Source: Terriglobia bacterium
GTDB taxonomy: Bacteria; Acidobacteriota; Terriglobia; Bryobacterales; Bryobacteraceae
Assembly (NCBI GenBank): GCA_020073265.1
Contig: JAIQFN010000008.1
Coordinates: 1-64,000 of the forward strand
DNA: 64,000 bases
Direction: 5' to 3'
Made by a program: the position numbers and the translations under genes
Notes under the pieces: generated by a model
The model's input: only the letters and a program-made list of their open reading frames with translations
Told to the model about the DNA's origin: nothing
The model's database searches: none
In this document: positions 48,856 to 58,154 of the stretch, in pieces
Layout of the letters: each line of letters starts with the position of its first letter
Position numbering within the stretch: the first letter of the stretch is position 1

Positions 48856-49698
48856 TCAATCGTAGTAGTCCGGACTCTTCTTGAGCTTGTTGAAATTGGC
48901 GAGGTCGTGCTCGATCCAGAGCTGCGCGCCGGTCTTCTTGATGAACGCCTCCATTTTCTCCCGGCTCGCCAGCGATTGGTCTCTGCTGAACTCGAAGCTC
49001 GGAGTCTTGCTGGTCCCGCGCTCTTCCTGGTAGTGATAAAGATCGCCGGCCAGCAGCACTGGTCCGGTGCGCGCCAGCTTCACAAGCAGCACCTGGTGCC
49101 CAGGCGTGTGGCCATAGGCTGCCTTGATCACCACCGTGCCGTCGCCGAACACATCGTAGTCCTCGCCGATCAGGATCTGAGTCTTGGCGTCCTTCAGCGC
49201 AACATAGCGAGCCTGCTGCGCGATGGGCGGCGCTTTCTCCGCGAACATCGCGTCGCGCTCCGGCCGCTGCACCAGCCAGGTAGCCCCGGCAAAGTCGTTG
49301 GCGTTGGCGGTGTGATCGGAATGATAGTGCGACAGTCCGAAGTAGGTCACATCCTTCGGCGCGTAGCCGGCCGCCGCCAACTGCGACCTCAGCGTCTTGA
49401 CGGCGGTGTACAATCCCTGCGTCACGGAACTGCCATCGCTCTTCAGCGCGCTGTCCGGACTCGCGCCGGTGTCCCACAGCAGCGTACCTTTCGGATGCAC
49501 GATCAAGTACGACGCCACCACCATGTCGGCCGTCGCGACCTCTTCCTTCTTGAGCTGGAACAGTTGCGGATCGATGCCTCGAATGACGCCGTTGTCGAAC
49601 ACGTACAATCGCACCGGCCCGGACTGCGGCGCGCGGCTTTGACCAAGCAAGGCCGGCACAGCGCCCAGCATGACGACTAAGAACTTGCGAATGGACAT
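48856..49698 (-). CDS. secreted lactonase-like MBL-fold hydrolase
   Basis: The start is uncertain (49728, 49707 or 49698). From 49698 the 280-residue product has a signal peptide (MSIRKFLVVMLGAVPALLGQ). The MBL motif is LSHYHSDHTAN (HxHxDH) near residue 125. Further metal ligands are GHTPGHQ, LAGDLYHY (Asp) and a late His in WIEHDL. The layout matches the AttM/AiiB-type N-acyl homoserine lactonase group. Whether it quenches quorum signals cannot be told from sequence. Export is atypical for characterised lactonases. Confidence 0.8.
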   Translation of the reverse strand: MSIRKFLVVMLGAVPALLGQSRAPQSGPVRLYVFDNGVIRGIDPQLFQLKKEEVATADMVVASYLIVHPKGTLLWDTGASPDSALKSDGSSVTQGLYTAVKTLRSQLAAAGYAPKDVTYFGLSHYHSDHTANANDFAGATWLVQRPERDAMFAEKAPPIAQQARYVALKDAKTQILIGEDYDVFGDGTVVIKAAYGHTPGHQVLLVKLARTGPVLLAGDLYHYQEERGTSKTPSFEFSRDQSLASREKMEAFIKKTGAQLWIEHDLANFNKLKKSPDYYD

Positions 49699-49715
49699 GG
49701 CCACAAGCATATCGC

Positions 49716-49761
49716 GTGGCGCACGCACTCGTGCGTGCCGCGTTCACACTCGTGTGAACGC
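49716..49761 (+). repeat. 46-bp double stem-loop repeat, copy 4
   Basis: This is the most regular copy. Hairpin 1 is GCACGCA/TGCGTGC and hairpin 2 is GCGTTCACA/TGTGAACGC, both with a CTCG loop. It lies between the lactonase-like gene and the end of the DUF4281 gene, 5 bp from the latter's stop. Confidence 0.85.
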
Positions 49762-49766
49762 TTGAG

Positions 49767-50195
49767 TCAGTCCAACACCACCGACCGCGCCTTCGCGATC
49801 CGCAACAAAAAATACAACAACAACCCCACCGGCCCAAAGAAAAACGTAAGCGCCAGGCAAGGTATCACCATCCAGTGCGCAATGCCGCGATTCCGCGCGT
49901 CGCGCACCTCCCAGCTCCCGATAAACAAATCGAACGCCAGATAATGCACCCACCCCGCCAGCAGCAGCCACGGATTTGAAAAGAGCTGCGCCACGCCCGC
50001 CAGCGATCCAAACCCGCCTTGCGATTTGCCAAAGTTCGCCGCAATCAGCCCGGCATACAGCACCGCCAGCAACAGCGGCAGGATCGCCCCAGTCACCAGC
50101 GGCGCCGCCCACCGCCGCGGCCCGAACACAGCCAGCACCAACCAACCCAGCAACGCCGCCGTGTTGGCCATCGAAAAGACTTGTTCCGCGCTCAT
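49767..50195 (-). CDS. DUF4281 (ABA4-like) membrane protein
   Basis: This 142-residue protein has four TM helices: about 8-25, 33-52, 70-95 and 110-135. The core GWVHYLAFDLFIGSWEVRDARNRGIAHWMVIPCLALTFFFGPVGLLLYFLLR is the DUF4281/ABA4-like signature. In plants ABA4 affects neoxanthin synthesis; the role in bacteria is unknown. It is divergent from the TIGR03435-type gene. Confidence 0.85.
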   Translation of the reverse strand: MSAEQVFSMANTAALLGWLVLAVFGPRRWAAPLVTGAILPLLLAVLYAGLIAANFGKSQGGFGSLAGVAQLFSNPWLLLAGWVHYLAFDLFIGSWEVRDARNRGIAHWMVIPCLALTFFFGPVGLLLYFLLRIAKARSVVLD

Positions 50196-50276
50196 GAATC
50201 TCCCCCGTTTCCAAGCTCAACATGATAAATTGGCCACAGCACGACGATCATAGCTCAGCCGCGAAACGGAGCTGTC

Positions 50277-50825
50277 ATGTTGAAGAGAAAATCGCGCGCA
50301 TGTCTCCGGTTCCTCCTCACCGCTACGCTCGTAATCGGAATCCGCGCCCAGGATCGTTCCTCGCTGCCCGCATTCGAAGTTGCCGCCATCAAACCGCACA
50401 ACCCGGCCGACCCGGGCGGCGGATTCGGCTTTCAGCATGGACGACTCACGATCTCGAATACCTGGCTGAAAATCCTCGTCATGACCGTGTACGCCCTGGT
50501 CGCCGCAAAGAACGGGCCCAAACTCCAGAGGTCCGCTCCGGACGCACAATACTCCATGCGCATGGGACCTGAAGGAATGTCCGCTACGAAAATGTCGATT
50601 CACACGTTGGCCGACACGCTCGCGGGCTACGTCAGTCGCAGCGTGATCGACAAGACCGGACTCCAGGGCGACTTCGATTTCAAATTCGATTGGTCGCCCC
50701 AGGATCCCAACAGCCCGTCGATCTTCACCGCTTTACAGGAACAGCTAGGCCTCAAGCTCGAGTCTGAGAAAGGCCCAGTCGAATTCCTGGTCATCGACCA
50801 CGCCGAGAAGCCCTCGGAAAACTGA
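50277..50825 (+). CDS. TIGR03435-type secreted protein, internally shortened
   Basis: This 182-residue protein has a signal peptide (about 1-24). The start FEVAAIKPHNPADPGGGFGFQHGRLTISNTWLKILV and the end SVIDKTGLQGDFDFKFDWSP, LGLKLESEKGPVEFLVIDHAEKPSEN are characteristic of the TIGR03435 family, abundant in Solibacter-type genomes. In typical members about 70 residues with a YDIxAKA...LLxxRFKLxxHxExKExPVYAL block lie between; here ILVMT runs straight into VYALVAAKNGPKL in frame. The family function is unknown. This copy is probably a deletion derivative. Confidence 0.8.
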   Translation: MLKRKSRACLRFLLTATLVIGIRAQDRSSLPAFEVAAIKPHNPADPGGGFGFQHGRLTISNTWLKILVMTVYALVAAKNGPKLQRSAPDAQYSMRMGPEGMSATKMSIHTLADTLAGYVSRSVIDKTGLQGDFDFKFDWSPQDPNSPSIFTALQEQLGLKLESEKGPVEFLVIDHAEKPSEN

Positions 50826-50837
50826 TCGAGCGGCCAG

Positions 50838-52070
50838 TCAATTCGCCCGCAGAAACTCGATCAGCAGCCTGCTCACTTCCTCGGGCTGCTCCTGCTGCAC
50901 CCAGTGCCCCGCCCCGTCGATCAGATGCACGCCCGACATGCGCGTACACGCTACGGTCTGCATCCTCTCGAAAGCGCCCGGGCTCTGATAGACTCCCCAA
51001 TCGCTCTGGCCCGCGATGAAGGTCGACGGCACGTCGATCGTGCGGCCGGAAAACGTCTCGAGCTCGGCGTTGTACTTGCCACCGCGGCAGCGATACCACT
51101 GCAGTCCACCTTGGAATCCGGTCCGCGCGTATTCGGAGCTGTACACATCGAGCTCCTCCTCGCGCAGCCACTGGCACGAGGCGATTTCCGCCGCGGTCGG
51201 CATCTCCGCCGCCACGGTCTCCGCCATCCCCTTGTCCCGATCCATGATGTAATAGCGCGGAATCTTGGCCAGCTCCTCAGCCGTGAACGACTTCAACCGG
51301 AACGGCCGGTTCTGCTTCCAGTCCGCGCTCTTGACGTGATAGTAAGCGCGCAGAAAAGCGTGCAGGCCCTGCGGGCAATCCCGCATGTTGCCGTTCGCCT
51401 CGCGCGTCCCGTAGTAGGACTGGTAGTGTTTCCGCGGTGGCTTCAGCGCCGCCAGCTCAGCGTTGATATCGGACGCGGCCGCGGCCGGCTTTTGCGTCGC
51501 ATCCGCAGTGTCGAACGCGAGCGCCGGCGGACCCGCGAACGGAGCGCTCATCAACGCCACCGACCGGAACACGTCCGGCCGGATCAGCGCGCAGTAAGCG
51601 GCCACCGGCGATCCGAAGTCGTGTCCTACCACGCCCGCCACCGAACGATAGCCGAGAGCCGAAACCAGCCCCAGCGCATCCCGCACCAGGTTGGGAAGGC
51701 GAAACGAATCCAGGTCGCCGTCGTAAGCGTCGTCCCAGCCCGTCGTGCGCCCGTACCCACGCTGATCGGGCGCCACCACGTGAAACCCCGCCGATGCCAG
51801 CGGCAGCATCACCTTCCGCCAGCTATACGCCAGCTCCGGGTAGCCGTGCAGCAGCAGCACGCAGGGCCGGCCCTTGGTTTCGAAGCCGGCCTCCAGCACG
51901 TGCATCGCGAGCCCGTTGATGTTCGCCACCGTGCGCGAGCGGATCGCGGACGGGAGCGTCGAATTGCCGAACGCTGGAAGCTTACTCACGTCGGTCTTCA
52001 CCACCGCCCCGCTCGCCAGCCCGCCGGAGGCCGCCAGAAACAAGCGCCGCGTCACGTCGAAATTCTGCAT
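50838..52070 (-). CDS. exported alpha/beta hydrolase (epoxide-hydrolase-like)
   Basis: This 410-residue protein has a Tat-type N-terminus (TRRLFLAASGGLASG). The alpha/beta hydrolase fold has oxyanion HGYPE at about 76-80 and the nucleophile elbow VVGHDFGS at about 147-154 with Asp, as in epoxide hydrolases and dehalogenases rather than Ser esterases. The acid and base are probably in GQSDWGVYQ and GAGHWVQQEQPEEV. A 100-residue cap insert (about 185-290) is longer than usual. It is convergent with the TIGR03435-type gene (12 bp). Confidence 0.82.
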   Translation of the reverse strand: MQNFDVTRRLFLAASGGLASGAVVKTDVSKLPAFGNSTLPSAIRSRTVANINGLAMHVLEAGFETKGRPCVLLLHGYPELAYSWRKVMLPLASAGFHVVAPDQRGYGRTTGWDDAYDGDLDSFRLPNLVRDALGLVSALGYRSVAGVVGHDFGSPVAAYCALIRPDVFRSVALMSAPFAGPPALAFDTADATQKPAAAASDINAELAALKPPRKHYQSYYGTREANGNMRDCPQGLHAFLRAYYHVKSADWKQNRPFRLKSFTAEELAKIPRYYIMDRDKGMAETVAAEMPTAAEIASCQWLREEELDVYSSEYARTGFQGGLQWYRCRGGKYNAELETFSGRTIDVPSTFIAGQSDWGVYQSPGAFERMQTVACTRMSGVHLIDGAGHWVQQEQPEEVSRLLIEFLRAN

Positions 52071-52195
52071 CGTCGCAAACCAGCCTACCAGCTTGCTGAA
52101 AAACCCGCAGCCGGATCCACTCGCTCACAGTCAACCGAGCTGCGTTTCCGAGCCGCGCGCGTCAGCTAGCGGTCTTACGGGTCTTGAGCAAGCTC

Positions 52196-53386
52196 CTAGC
52201 GCACGATCGGCTTGTCCAGGCTATCCCAACCGTAGGCTCGCGCAACCCGGTCGCGGATCTCTTGAATCACACTTCCGCCGTTGTCGCCGTTGGTCATGAT
52301 CACCACGCCGTAGCCTTTCGCCCGATGCGCGAGCAGATCGCAACGGAATCCCCAGTTGCCGCCGCTATGCGTGAAATACCAACCCTCGCCATCCTTTTCG
52401 ATCGTGAAGCCGACGGCAAACGGCCCAACCCCGACCGGCGTCACCATCTCCTGCACCATGCTCTGCGAAAGCACGCGGCTCGATCGCCCGCCCAGCTCCA
52501 GTTGCACTTCGATCGCAAACTTCGCCAGATCCGTAGGAGTCGTCCACAACCCCGCCGCCGCGAGTTCCGGATACACGTGCCACTTGGCGTCCATGGCTTT
52601 GCCCGCGCCGTTGTGAGCCCGCGCGGCCTGCTTGTCGCGCGCGGGCGGCAGCGGCTGCTCGAAAGTGCTGTTCGACATGCCGATCGGATCCAGCACCCAC
52701 TCCCGCAGGATTTGCGCGAAGGGCTCTCCAACCACATCGGTCAATGCCAGTTGTTCGATCTCCACCGCGCCGCCCGAGTACTGGTAACCGGTGAGCGGCG
52801 CGCGCACCAGCCGCACCGCCCCGACATTCGACGGCGGCTGTCCGTCCAGGATCTGCGGCAACGTGGGAACCGGCGCGGATGGAGGATAGCCCGGAAAACC
52901 GAAGCCGTCGCCGGTTCCGGAAGTATGGCTCATCAGCGTGCGCGGCGTCACCGGGCGATCTTTGGTAAATTCGCCCACCGGCAGTCTCCAGGATTTCAAA
53001 ATCGTGTTGATGTCCTGATCCAGCCGGAACTTCCCGTCCTGAACGGCTTTCAGCGACGCCATGGCAGCCAGCGTCTTGCTGATGGACGCCGCCTGAAACA
53101 TGGTTTCTCTGGTGACCGGCGCACCCGTCTGGACGTCGGCGACGCCCCAAGCCTTGGCCCAATGAATCTGGAAATCCTTGATCGCCGCCACGCTCACGCC
53201 CGGCACATGATAGCGAGCCATCACCTGCGCCAGCGTGAACCCGTCCAGCCCCTGCCGGTTCGGCGCCTGCGGCTCTTCGATAGCTTTGATAACCTGCGCG
53301 GCATCCTGCCCGCGCGCACACACGCACAGAACCACCGCGATCAACAACCGCGCACATCTCATACCCGCCCCCATGATCGACCCCAT
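52196..53386 (-). CDS. secreted beta-lactamase-family serine hydrolase
   Basis: This 396-residue protein has a signal peptide ending near CARGQ. Three closely spaced ATGs (53386, 53374, 53362) are possible starts. The fold marks are [10 protein letters not shown] (SxxK nucleophile), [12 protein letters not shown] (YSG motif), and [10 protein letters not shown] near the end (HSG, the KTG equivalent). It is a class C beta-lactamase-like esterase or D-aminopeptidase acting outside the cytoplasm. Unlike the paralogue at 26710-28680 it lacks the TIGR03437-type tail. True beta-lactam cleavage is unlikely. Confidence 0.88.
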   Translation of the reverse strand: MGSIMGAGMRCARLLIAVVLCVCARGQDAAQVIKAIEEPQAPNRQGLDGFTLAQVMARYHVPGVSVAAIKDFQIHWAKAWGVADVQTGAPVTRETMFQAASISKTLAAMASLKAVQDGKFRLDQDINTILKSWRLPVGEFTKDRPVTPRTLMSHTSGTGDGFGFPGYPPSAPVPTLPQILDGQPPSNVGAVRLVRAPLTGYQYSGGAVEIEQLALTDVVGEPFAQILREWVLDPIGMSNSTFEQPLPPARDKQAARAHNGAGKAMDAKWHVYPELAAAGLWTTPTDLAKFAIEVQLELGGRSSRVLSQSMVQEMVTPVGVGPFAVGFTIEKDGEGWYFTHSGGNWGFRCDLLAHRAKGYGVVIMTNGDNGGSVIQEIRDRVARAYGWDSLDKPIVR

Positions 53387-53828
53387 CCAGCCTCAATAAG
53401 CCGACCGAAAACTGACCACACCACTCCCATTCATTCAACCAAATCGCGCAACCGGCAAACGCCACCGGGCGTTGGACACTATCCCCCGGCTACATCCGTC
53501 GGCAGACCGCATCATGCGTTCCCCGCCTACTGACAATTCTTTCTCCTTCCCCGCCACCACCTTGCGCAAACACGCATGCAAACCCGCCCCATCCATCGAT
53601 TACTCTAAAACCGAACGACTCCTTCTTACGCCCCCGCCGCCCGCTTGGGTTCGTTTTTGCAAAATTTCATAAACTTCGAAAAACAATCGCCGCCGCGCGC
53701 AAAAAAAAATCTCATCCCGCGCTACCACCACCGGCGGGGAGTGGCGCCTCGAATGCCGGCGCGAAACGGGCCGTGTGTCCCAGTTCCTTATGATAGGTAA
53801 GGAGCCCCGCTCCCTCCATCTCACCGCT
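53387..53828. other. non-coding pyrimidine-rich region with A-tract repeat
   Basis: No convincing gene is visible. The stretch 53400-53640 is C/A-rich on the plus strand. At 53677-53709 the motif CGAAAAACAATCGCCGCCGC followed by nine A residues closely matches 16996-17030. The promoter of the downstream methyltransferase must lie here. The exact start of that gene is unclear, since the frame is open from 53775. Confidence 0.4.
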
Positions 53829-54557
53829 ATGCCCAAAGTCGACTACGGCCTCGACGCGCCCAAGATGGTCCGCCGCCTGGCCTCCCGCGCCGGTCTCATG
53901 ATGGTCATCGCCATCGTGCTCTACTACGCCAACCGCACCACCAACCCCGCCGCTGCGCTTCCGCTCGCAACTTCGCTGTTCTCCATCGGACTCAGCCTCG
54001 GGCTGGTGGCGGGCGTCATGTTCCTGAGCAGCCGCGTCGCCAAGCTCAAAGTTCGCGACCGGATTCTCGAAAGCATCCCCTGGCGCGGCGACGAGAACGT
54101 GCTGGATGTCGGATGCGGCCGCGGCTTGTTTCTCATCGGTGCGGCCAAGCGCCTCAAGAAAGGCAAGGCCACCGGAGTCGATACGTGGCAGGCGGACGAC
54201 CTGTCGGGCAACACCGCCGAAGCCGCGCTCGCCAATGCCAAGACCGAAGGCGTCGCGGACCGGATCAAAATCGAGACCGCGGATGCGCGCAAGCTCCCCT
54301 TCGCCGCCGCCAGCTTCGATGTCGTGCTGTCCAGCCTGGCGCTGCACAACATCAACTCCAGCCAGGAACGCACCAAGGCCTTGACCGAAATCGCCCGCGT
54401 GCTGAAAAGCGGAGGTTATCTGGCCATCTTCGACATCTTCCACACCGGCGCCTACGCCAAAACGCTCGAGCAGCTCTGCTTCGAGGACATCCGGCTCTCG
54501 CCGCTGACTCTGCTGTGGTGCGTGCCGACGCGCAGCCTGACCGCGAGGAAAGCCTGA
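53829..54557 (+). CDS. membrane-anchored class I SAM methyltransferase
   Basis: From ATG 53829 (one of several possible starts; 53775 and 53793 are in frame) the protein has 242 residues. Two N-terminal TM helices (AGLMMVIAIVLYYAN and LFSIGLSLGLVAGVMFL) precede a class I methyltransferase domain: VLDVGCGRGLFLIGAA (SAM motif I), GVDTW, ADARKLPFAAASFDVVLSSLALHNI and LKSGGYLAIFDIFH. The anchor suggests a membrane-associated substrate such as a quinone or lipid, but this is inference. It is followed 34 bp later by a glycoside hydrolase gene. Confidence 0.8.
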   Translation: MPKVDYGLDAPKMVRRLASRAGLMMVIAIVLYYANRTTNPAAALPLATSLFSIGLSLGLVAGVMFLSSRVAKLKVRDRILESIPWRGDENVLDVGCGRGLFLIGAAKRLKKGKATGVDTWQADDLSGNTAEAALANAKTEGVADRIKIETADARKLPFAAASFDVVLSSLALHNINSSQERTKALTEIARVLKSGGYLAIFDIFHTGAYAKTLEQLCFEDIRLSPLTLLWCVPTRSLTARKA

Positions 54558-54591
54558 GCGCACTCCCTCCGTTGTGTTCTTATAAACAAAG

Positions 54592-57201
54592 ATGAACGCC
54601 GAACGCACTCGTATTCGCGAGGCAACCCAAAGAGTCAAACACTGGAAGCGCTGGGGGCCTTACCTCACCGAGCGTGCCTGGGGCAATCCGCGCGAGGACT
54701 ACAGCCCGCACGGCACCGCCTGGGACTCCTTCACGCACGACCACGCGCGCTCCCGCACCTATCGCTGGACTGAAGACGGCATCGGTGGCATTTGCGACAA
54801 CCACCAGCGGCTGTGTTTTGCCTTCGCCTTCTGGAACGGACGCGACCCCATTCTCAAAGAGCGCCTGTTCGGCCTGGGCGGCCCGGAAGGCAACCACGGC
54901 GAGGACGTCAAGGAATACTACTATTACCTCGACTCCACCCCCACGCACTCCTACATGAAGTTCCTGTACAAGTACCCGCAGTCGGAATTTTCGTATTCGC
55001 GTTTGCTGGAGGAGAACCGCCACCGCTCCCGCTCGGCGCCCGAGTACGAGTTGATCGACACCGGGATCTTCAACCAGGACCGCTATTTCGACATTCTCGT
55101 CGAGTACGCGAAACACGACTTCGACGACATCCTGGCGCGCGTGACGGTCATCAATCGCGGACCCGATCCGGCCGCGCTGCACCTGCTGCCCACGCTGTGG
55201 TTTCGCAACACCTGGAGCTGGGGCTACGGAACTCCGCGCCCGGAGCTGGAAAAATTCGACGCCGGCACCATCCTCGCTCACGAACAATCGCTGGGCGAGT
55301 TCAAGCTGTGGCTCGAAGAAGCTCCGGCCCTGCTGTTCACCGAGAACGAAAGCAACCCGCAGCGCCTGTGGGGACTCGGAGACGGGCAGTCCTACAGCAA
55401 GGACGCTTTTCACCGCTACTTGATCTCGGGCGAGAAGAACGCCGTGAATCCGGACGAGACCGGAACCAAGGCCTGTGGCTGGTATCATTTCGAACTCCCG
55501 CCCGGCGAATGCAAAGTGCTGCACTTTCGTCTATACGCTGGCGACGCCCCTTTGCCCGATGTTCACCAGGTGTTCCTGGACCGGCGCGAAGAGGCCGACG
55601 ATTTCTACAGCTTCGCGCCGGCCGGTCTTTCCGACGACGCCCGCATGGTGCAGCGGCAGGCCTTCGCGGGCCTGCTATGGTCAAAGCAGTTCTACCATTA
55701 CGTCGTCGAACAGTGGCTCAAGGGCGATCCGGCCGGGCCTCCTCCTCCGCCCGAGCGCCTGTGGGGCCGCAATCGCAGTTGGATCCACGTCTACAACGAC
55801 GACGTGCTTTCCATGCCCGACAAATGGGAGTACCCGTGGTTCGCCGCCTGGGATCTGGCGTTCCACACGATCCCGTTCGCGCTGGTCGATCCCGATTTCG
55901 CGAAACGTCAGCTCAGCTTGCTGCTGCGCGAGTGGTATCAATCGCCCAACGGACAGTTGCCGGCCTATGAATGGGAGTTCAGCGACGTCAATCCTCCGGT
56001 GCATCCCTGGGCCTGCTGGCGCGTTTTTAAAATCGACCAGAAACTCACCGGCAAACCCGATTTTGAGTTTCTCGAATCCGCGTTTCACAAGCTGCTCATG
56101 AATTTCACCTGGTGGGTCAATCGCAAGGACTCGCAGGGCAACAACATTTTCGAGGGCGGCTTTCTGGGCCTGGACAACATCGGCGTCTTCGATCGCAGCA
56201 AGCCGCTGCCCACCGGAGGTTTCATCGAACAGGCCGACGGCACCGCCTGGATGGCGATGTATTGCCTGGTGATGCTGCGCATCGCCATCGATCTCACGCC
56301 GCACGACCAGTCCTACGAGGACATTGCCAGCAAGTTCTTCGAGCATTTTCTATACATCGCCAGCGCCATGAACCGCCTGGGAGACAACGGCCTGTGGGAC
56401 GAACAGGACGGTTTTTTTTACGACTGGTTGCGTATGCCGGACGGCCGCAAGATTCCGCTGCGCGTGCGCTCGCTGGTCGGATTGATCCCGCTGTTCGCCG
56501 TGATGACCATCGACGCGGCCGCCATCGAGAAGATGCCGGGTTTCCGGCGCCGGATGAACTGGTTCGTCAAGCACCGGCCGGACCTGTGCGGCAACATCGC
56601 CTCTATCACGCGCCACGGCATAGAGGAACGCACGCTGCTTTCCATGGTGCAGCCCAGCCGGGTGCGTCGAGTCCTGCAAGTCATGCTGGATGAGAACGAG
56701 TTCCTGTCGCCCCATGGAATCCGCGGGATCTCGCGCTACCACAAGGACCATCCCTTCGTGCTCCACGTCGACGGACAGGAGTACCGCGTCGACTACGAGC
56801 CCGCTGAATCCAGGACCGGCCTGTTCGGTGGCAATTCCAACTGGCGTGGTCCGGTGTGGTTCCCGGTGAACTACCTCATGATCGAGTCGCTGCAGCGCTT
56901 CCATTACTATTTCGGCGACGAGTTGCTGGTGGAGTTCCCCACCGGCTCGGGAGTTTCGATGAATCTGTCGGAGGCCGCCGCGGCGTTATCGCGCCGCCTG
57001 TCGCATCTTTTTCTGCGCGACAAGAACGGCCGCCGCCCCGCCTTCGGCGCCTCGGAAAAGTTTCAGACCGATCCCCACTTCCGGGATCACATCCTGTTTT
57101 ATGAATATTTTCACGGCGACAACGGCGCCGGCCTGGGCGCCAGCCACCAGACCGGTTGGACGGCCCTGGTGGCCAAGCTCCTGCAACAGAGCGGAGAATA
57201 A
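54592..57201 (+). CDS. GH63-like glucosidase (cytoplasmic)
   Basis: This 869-residue protein has no signal peptide. The (alpha/alpha)6-barrel catalytic part at about 395-830 includes [20 protein letters not shown] (the WDxAF block holding the acid Asp), [30 protein letters not shown] and [19 protein letters not shown]. The N-terminal beta-rich domain includes [19 protein letters not shown]. These blocks fit the GH63/mannosylglycerate-hydrolase-like clan, which releases alpha-glucosyl or glyceryl-glycoside units. It probably recycles an internal oligosaccharide or compatible solute. Substrate cannot be fixed from sequence. Confidence 0.85.
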   Translation: MNAERTRIREATQRVKHWKRWGPYLTERAWGNPREDYSPHGTAWDSFTHDHARSRTYRWTEDGIGGICDNHQRLCFAFAFWNGRDPILKERLFGLGGPEGNHGEDVKEYYYYLDSTPTHSYMKFLYKYPQSEFSYSRLLEENRHRSRSAPEYELIDTGIFNQDRYFDILVEYAKHDFDDILARVTVINRGPDPAALHLLPTLWFRNTWSWGYGTPRPELEKFDAGTILAHEQSLGEFKLWLEEAPALLFTENESNPQRLWGLGDGQSYSKDAFHRYLISGEKNAVNPDETGTKACGWYHFELPPGECKVLHFRLYAGDAPLPDVHQVFLDRREEADDFYSFAPAGLSDDARMVQRQAFAGLLWSKQFYHYVVEQWLKGDPAGPPPPPERLWGRNRSWIHVYNDDVLSMPDKWEYPWFAAWDLAFHTIPFALVDPDFAKRQLSLLLREWYQSPNGQLPAYEWEFSDVNPPVHPWACWRVFKIDQKLTGKPDFEFLESAFHKLLMNFTWWVNRKDSQGNNIFEGGFLGLDNIGVFDRSKPLPTGGFIEQADGTAWMAMYCLVMLRIAIDLTPHDQSYEDIASKFFEHFLYIASAMNRLGDNGLWDEQDGFFYDWLRMPDGRKIPLRVRSLVGLIPLFAVMTIDAAAIEKMPGFRRRMNWFVKHRPDLCGNIASITRHGIEERTLLSMVQPSRVRRVLQVMLDENEFLSPHGIRGISRYHKDHPFVLHVDGQEYRVDYEPAESRTGLFGGNSNWRGPVWFPVNYLMIESLQRFHYYFGDELLVEFPTGSGVSMNLSEAAAALSRRLSHLFLRDKNGRRPAFGASEKFQTDPHFRDHILFYEYFHGDNGAGLGASHQTGWTALVAKLLQQSGE

Positions 57202-57248
57202 CCTAACCATTCCGATGGCCGTCCGTCCATAACGCGAAGGGGTGTCTC

Positions 57249-58154
57249 ATGAAGAAACTGGTCTTGCTCGTTTGTGGTTCCGCTCTGGTTTTCGCGGCCG
57301 ACAGCCGCTATCACGAGGATTTCCACTACAGCTACCCGCAGACCGCCGGAGGACGGCTCAGCATCGAGAGCTTCAACGGTTCGGTGGAAGTCACCGGCTG
57401 GGATCAAAACACCGTGGATGTTTCCGGCACCAAATACGCCGAGAGCCAGGACCTGCTGCAGGCCATCAAGATTGAAGTTTCGATCGCCAACAACGCCGTC
57501 CATGTAAAGACCGTTCGGCCCGAACCGCACCACGGCGGCATGGGCGCGCGCTACGTCATCCATGTTCCGCGACGGACCGATCTCGAAGCCGTCGCCAGCT
57601 CCAACGGCTCGGTGCGCGTCGAAGACGTGGAGGGCAACGCGCACCTCAGTACCTCGAATGGTTCGGTGCACCTCGCCAAGGTTCACGGCAACGTGGACGC
57701 GCGTACTTCGAACGGCAGCGTGGAAGTAAACGACGTCAACGGCCGGATGTCCTTCAAGACTTCGAATGGAACCGTGCACGCCGACAACGCAACCGGCGGG
57801 TTCGAAGCGCAGACCTCAAACGGGGGCCTGCATGTGCATCTGCGCGAGTCCGAAGCCGGATCTCCCATCCGGCTATCCACCTCGAACGGCGCGGTCGATT
57901 TGCAGTTGGATTCGCCTCGCCAGAACGACGTCGTGGCCAGCACCAGCAACGGTTCGGTGACGGTGCGTCTGCCGGACGGCGCGAACGGCAGTCTGCACGC
58001 CAGCACCAGCTCCCACGGATCGGTGCGCAGCGACTTTCAGATTCTCACGCGCGGGGAGCTGTCGCGACACCGCATCGACGGAACCATCGGAAGCGGCGGC
58101 CCGAAAATCGAGCTGACTACTTCGAACGGGAATATCCGGCTGGTGAAACTCTAG
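57249..58154 (+). CDS. secreted DUF4097 beta-helix-like protein
   Basis: This 301-residue protein has a signal peptide (about 1-17, ending VFAADS). The rest is a repeating single-strand pattern in which TSNGSV-like turns recur about nine times (SFNGSVEV, SSNGSVRV, TSNGSVHL, TSNGSVEV, TSNGTVHA, TSNGGLHV, TSNGAVDL, TSNGSVTV, TSNGNIRL). This is the DUF4097 putative adhesin repeat, building a solenoid. Probably an extracytoplasmic scaffold or adhesin of unknown ligand. It starts 47 bp after the glucosidase gene and is convergent with the lipoprotein gene, which it overlaps by 4 bp. Confidence 0.88.
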   Translation: MKKLVLLVCGSALVFAADSRYHEDFHYSYPQTAGGRLSIESFNGSVEVTGWDQNTVDVSGTKYAESQDLLQAIKIEVSIANNAVHVKTVRPEPHHGGMGARYVIHVPRRTDLEAVASSNGSVRVEDVEGNAHLSTSNGSVHLAKVHGNVDARTSNGSVEVNDVNGRMSFKTSNGTVHADNATGGFEAQTSNGGLHVHLRESEAGSPIRLSTSNGAVDLQLDSPRQNDVVASTSNGSVTVRLPDGANGSLHASTSSHGSVRSDFQILTRGELSRHRIDGTIGSGGPKIELTTSNGNIRLVKL

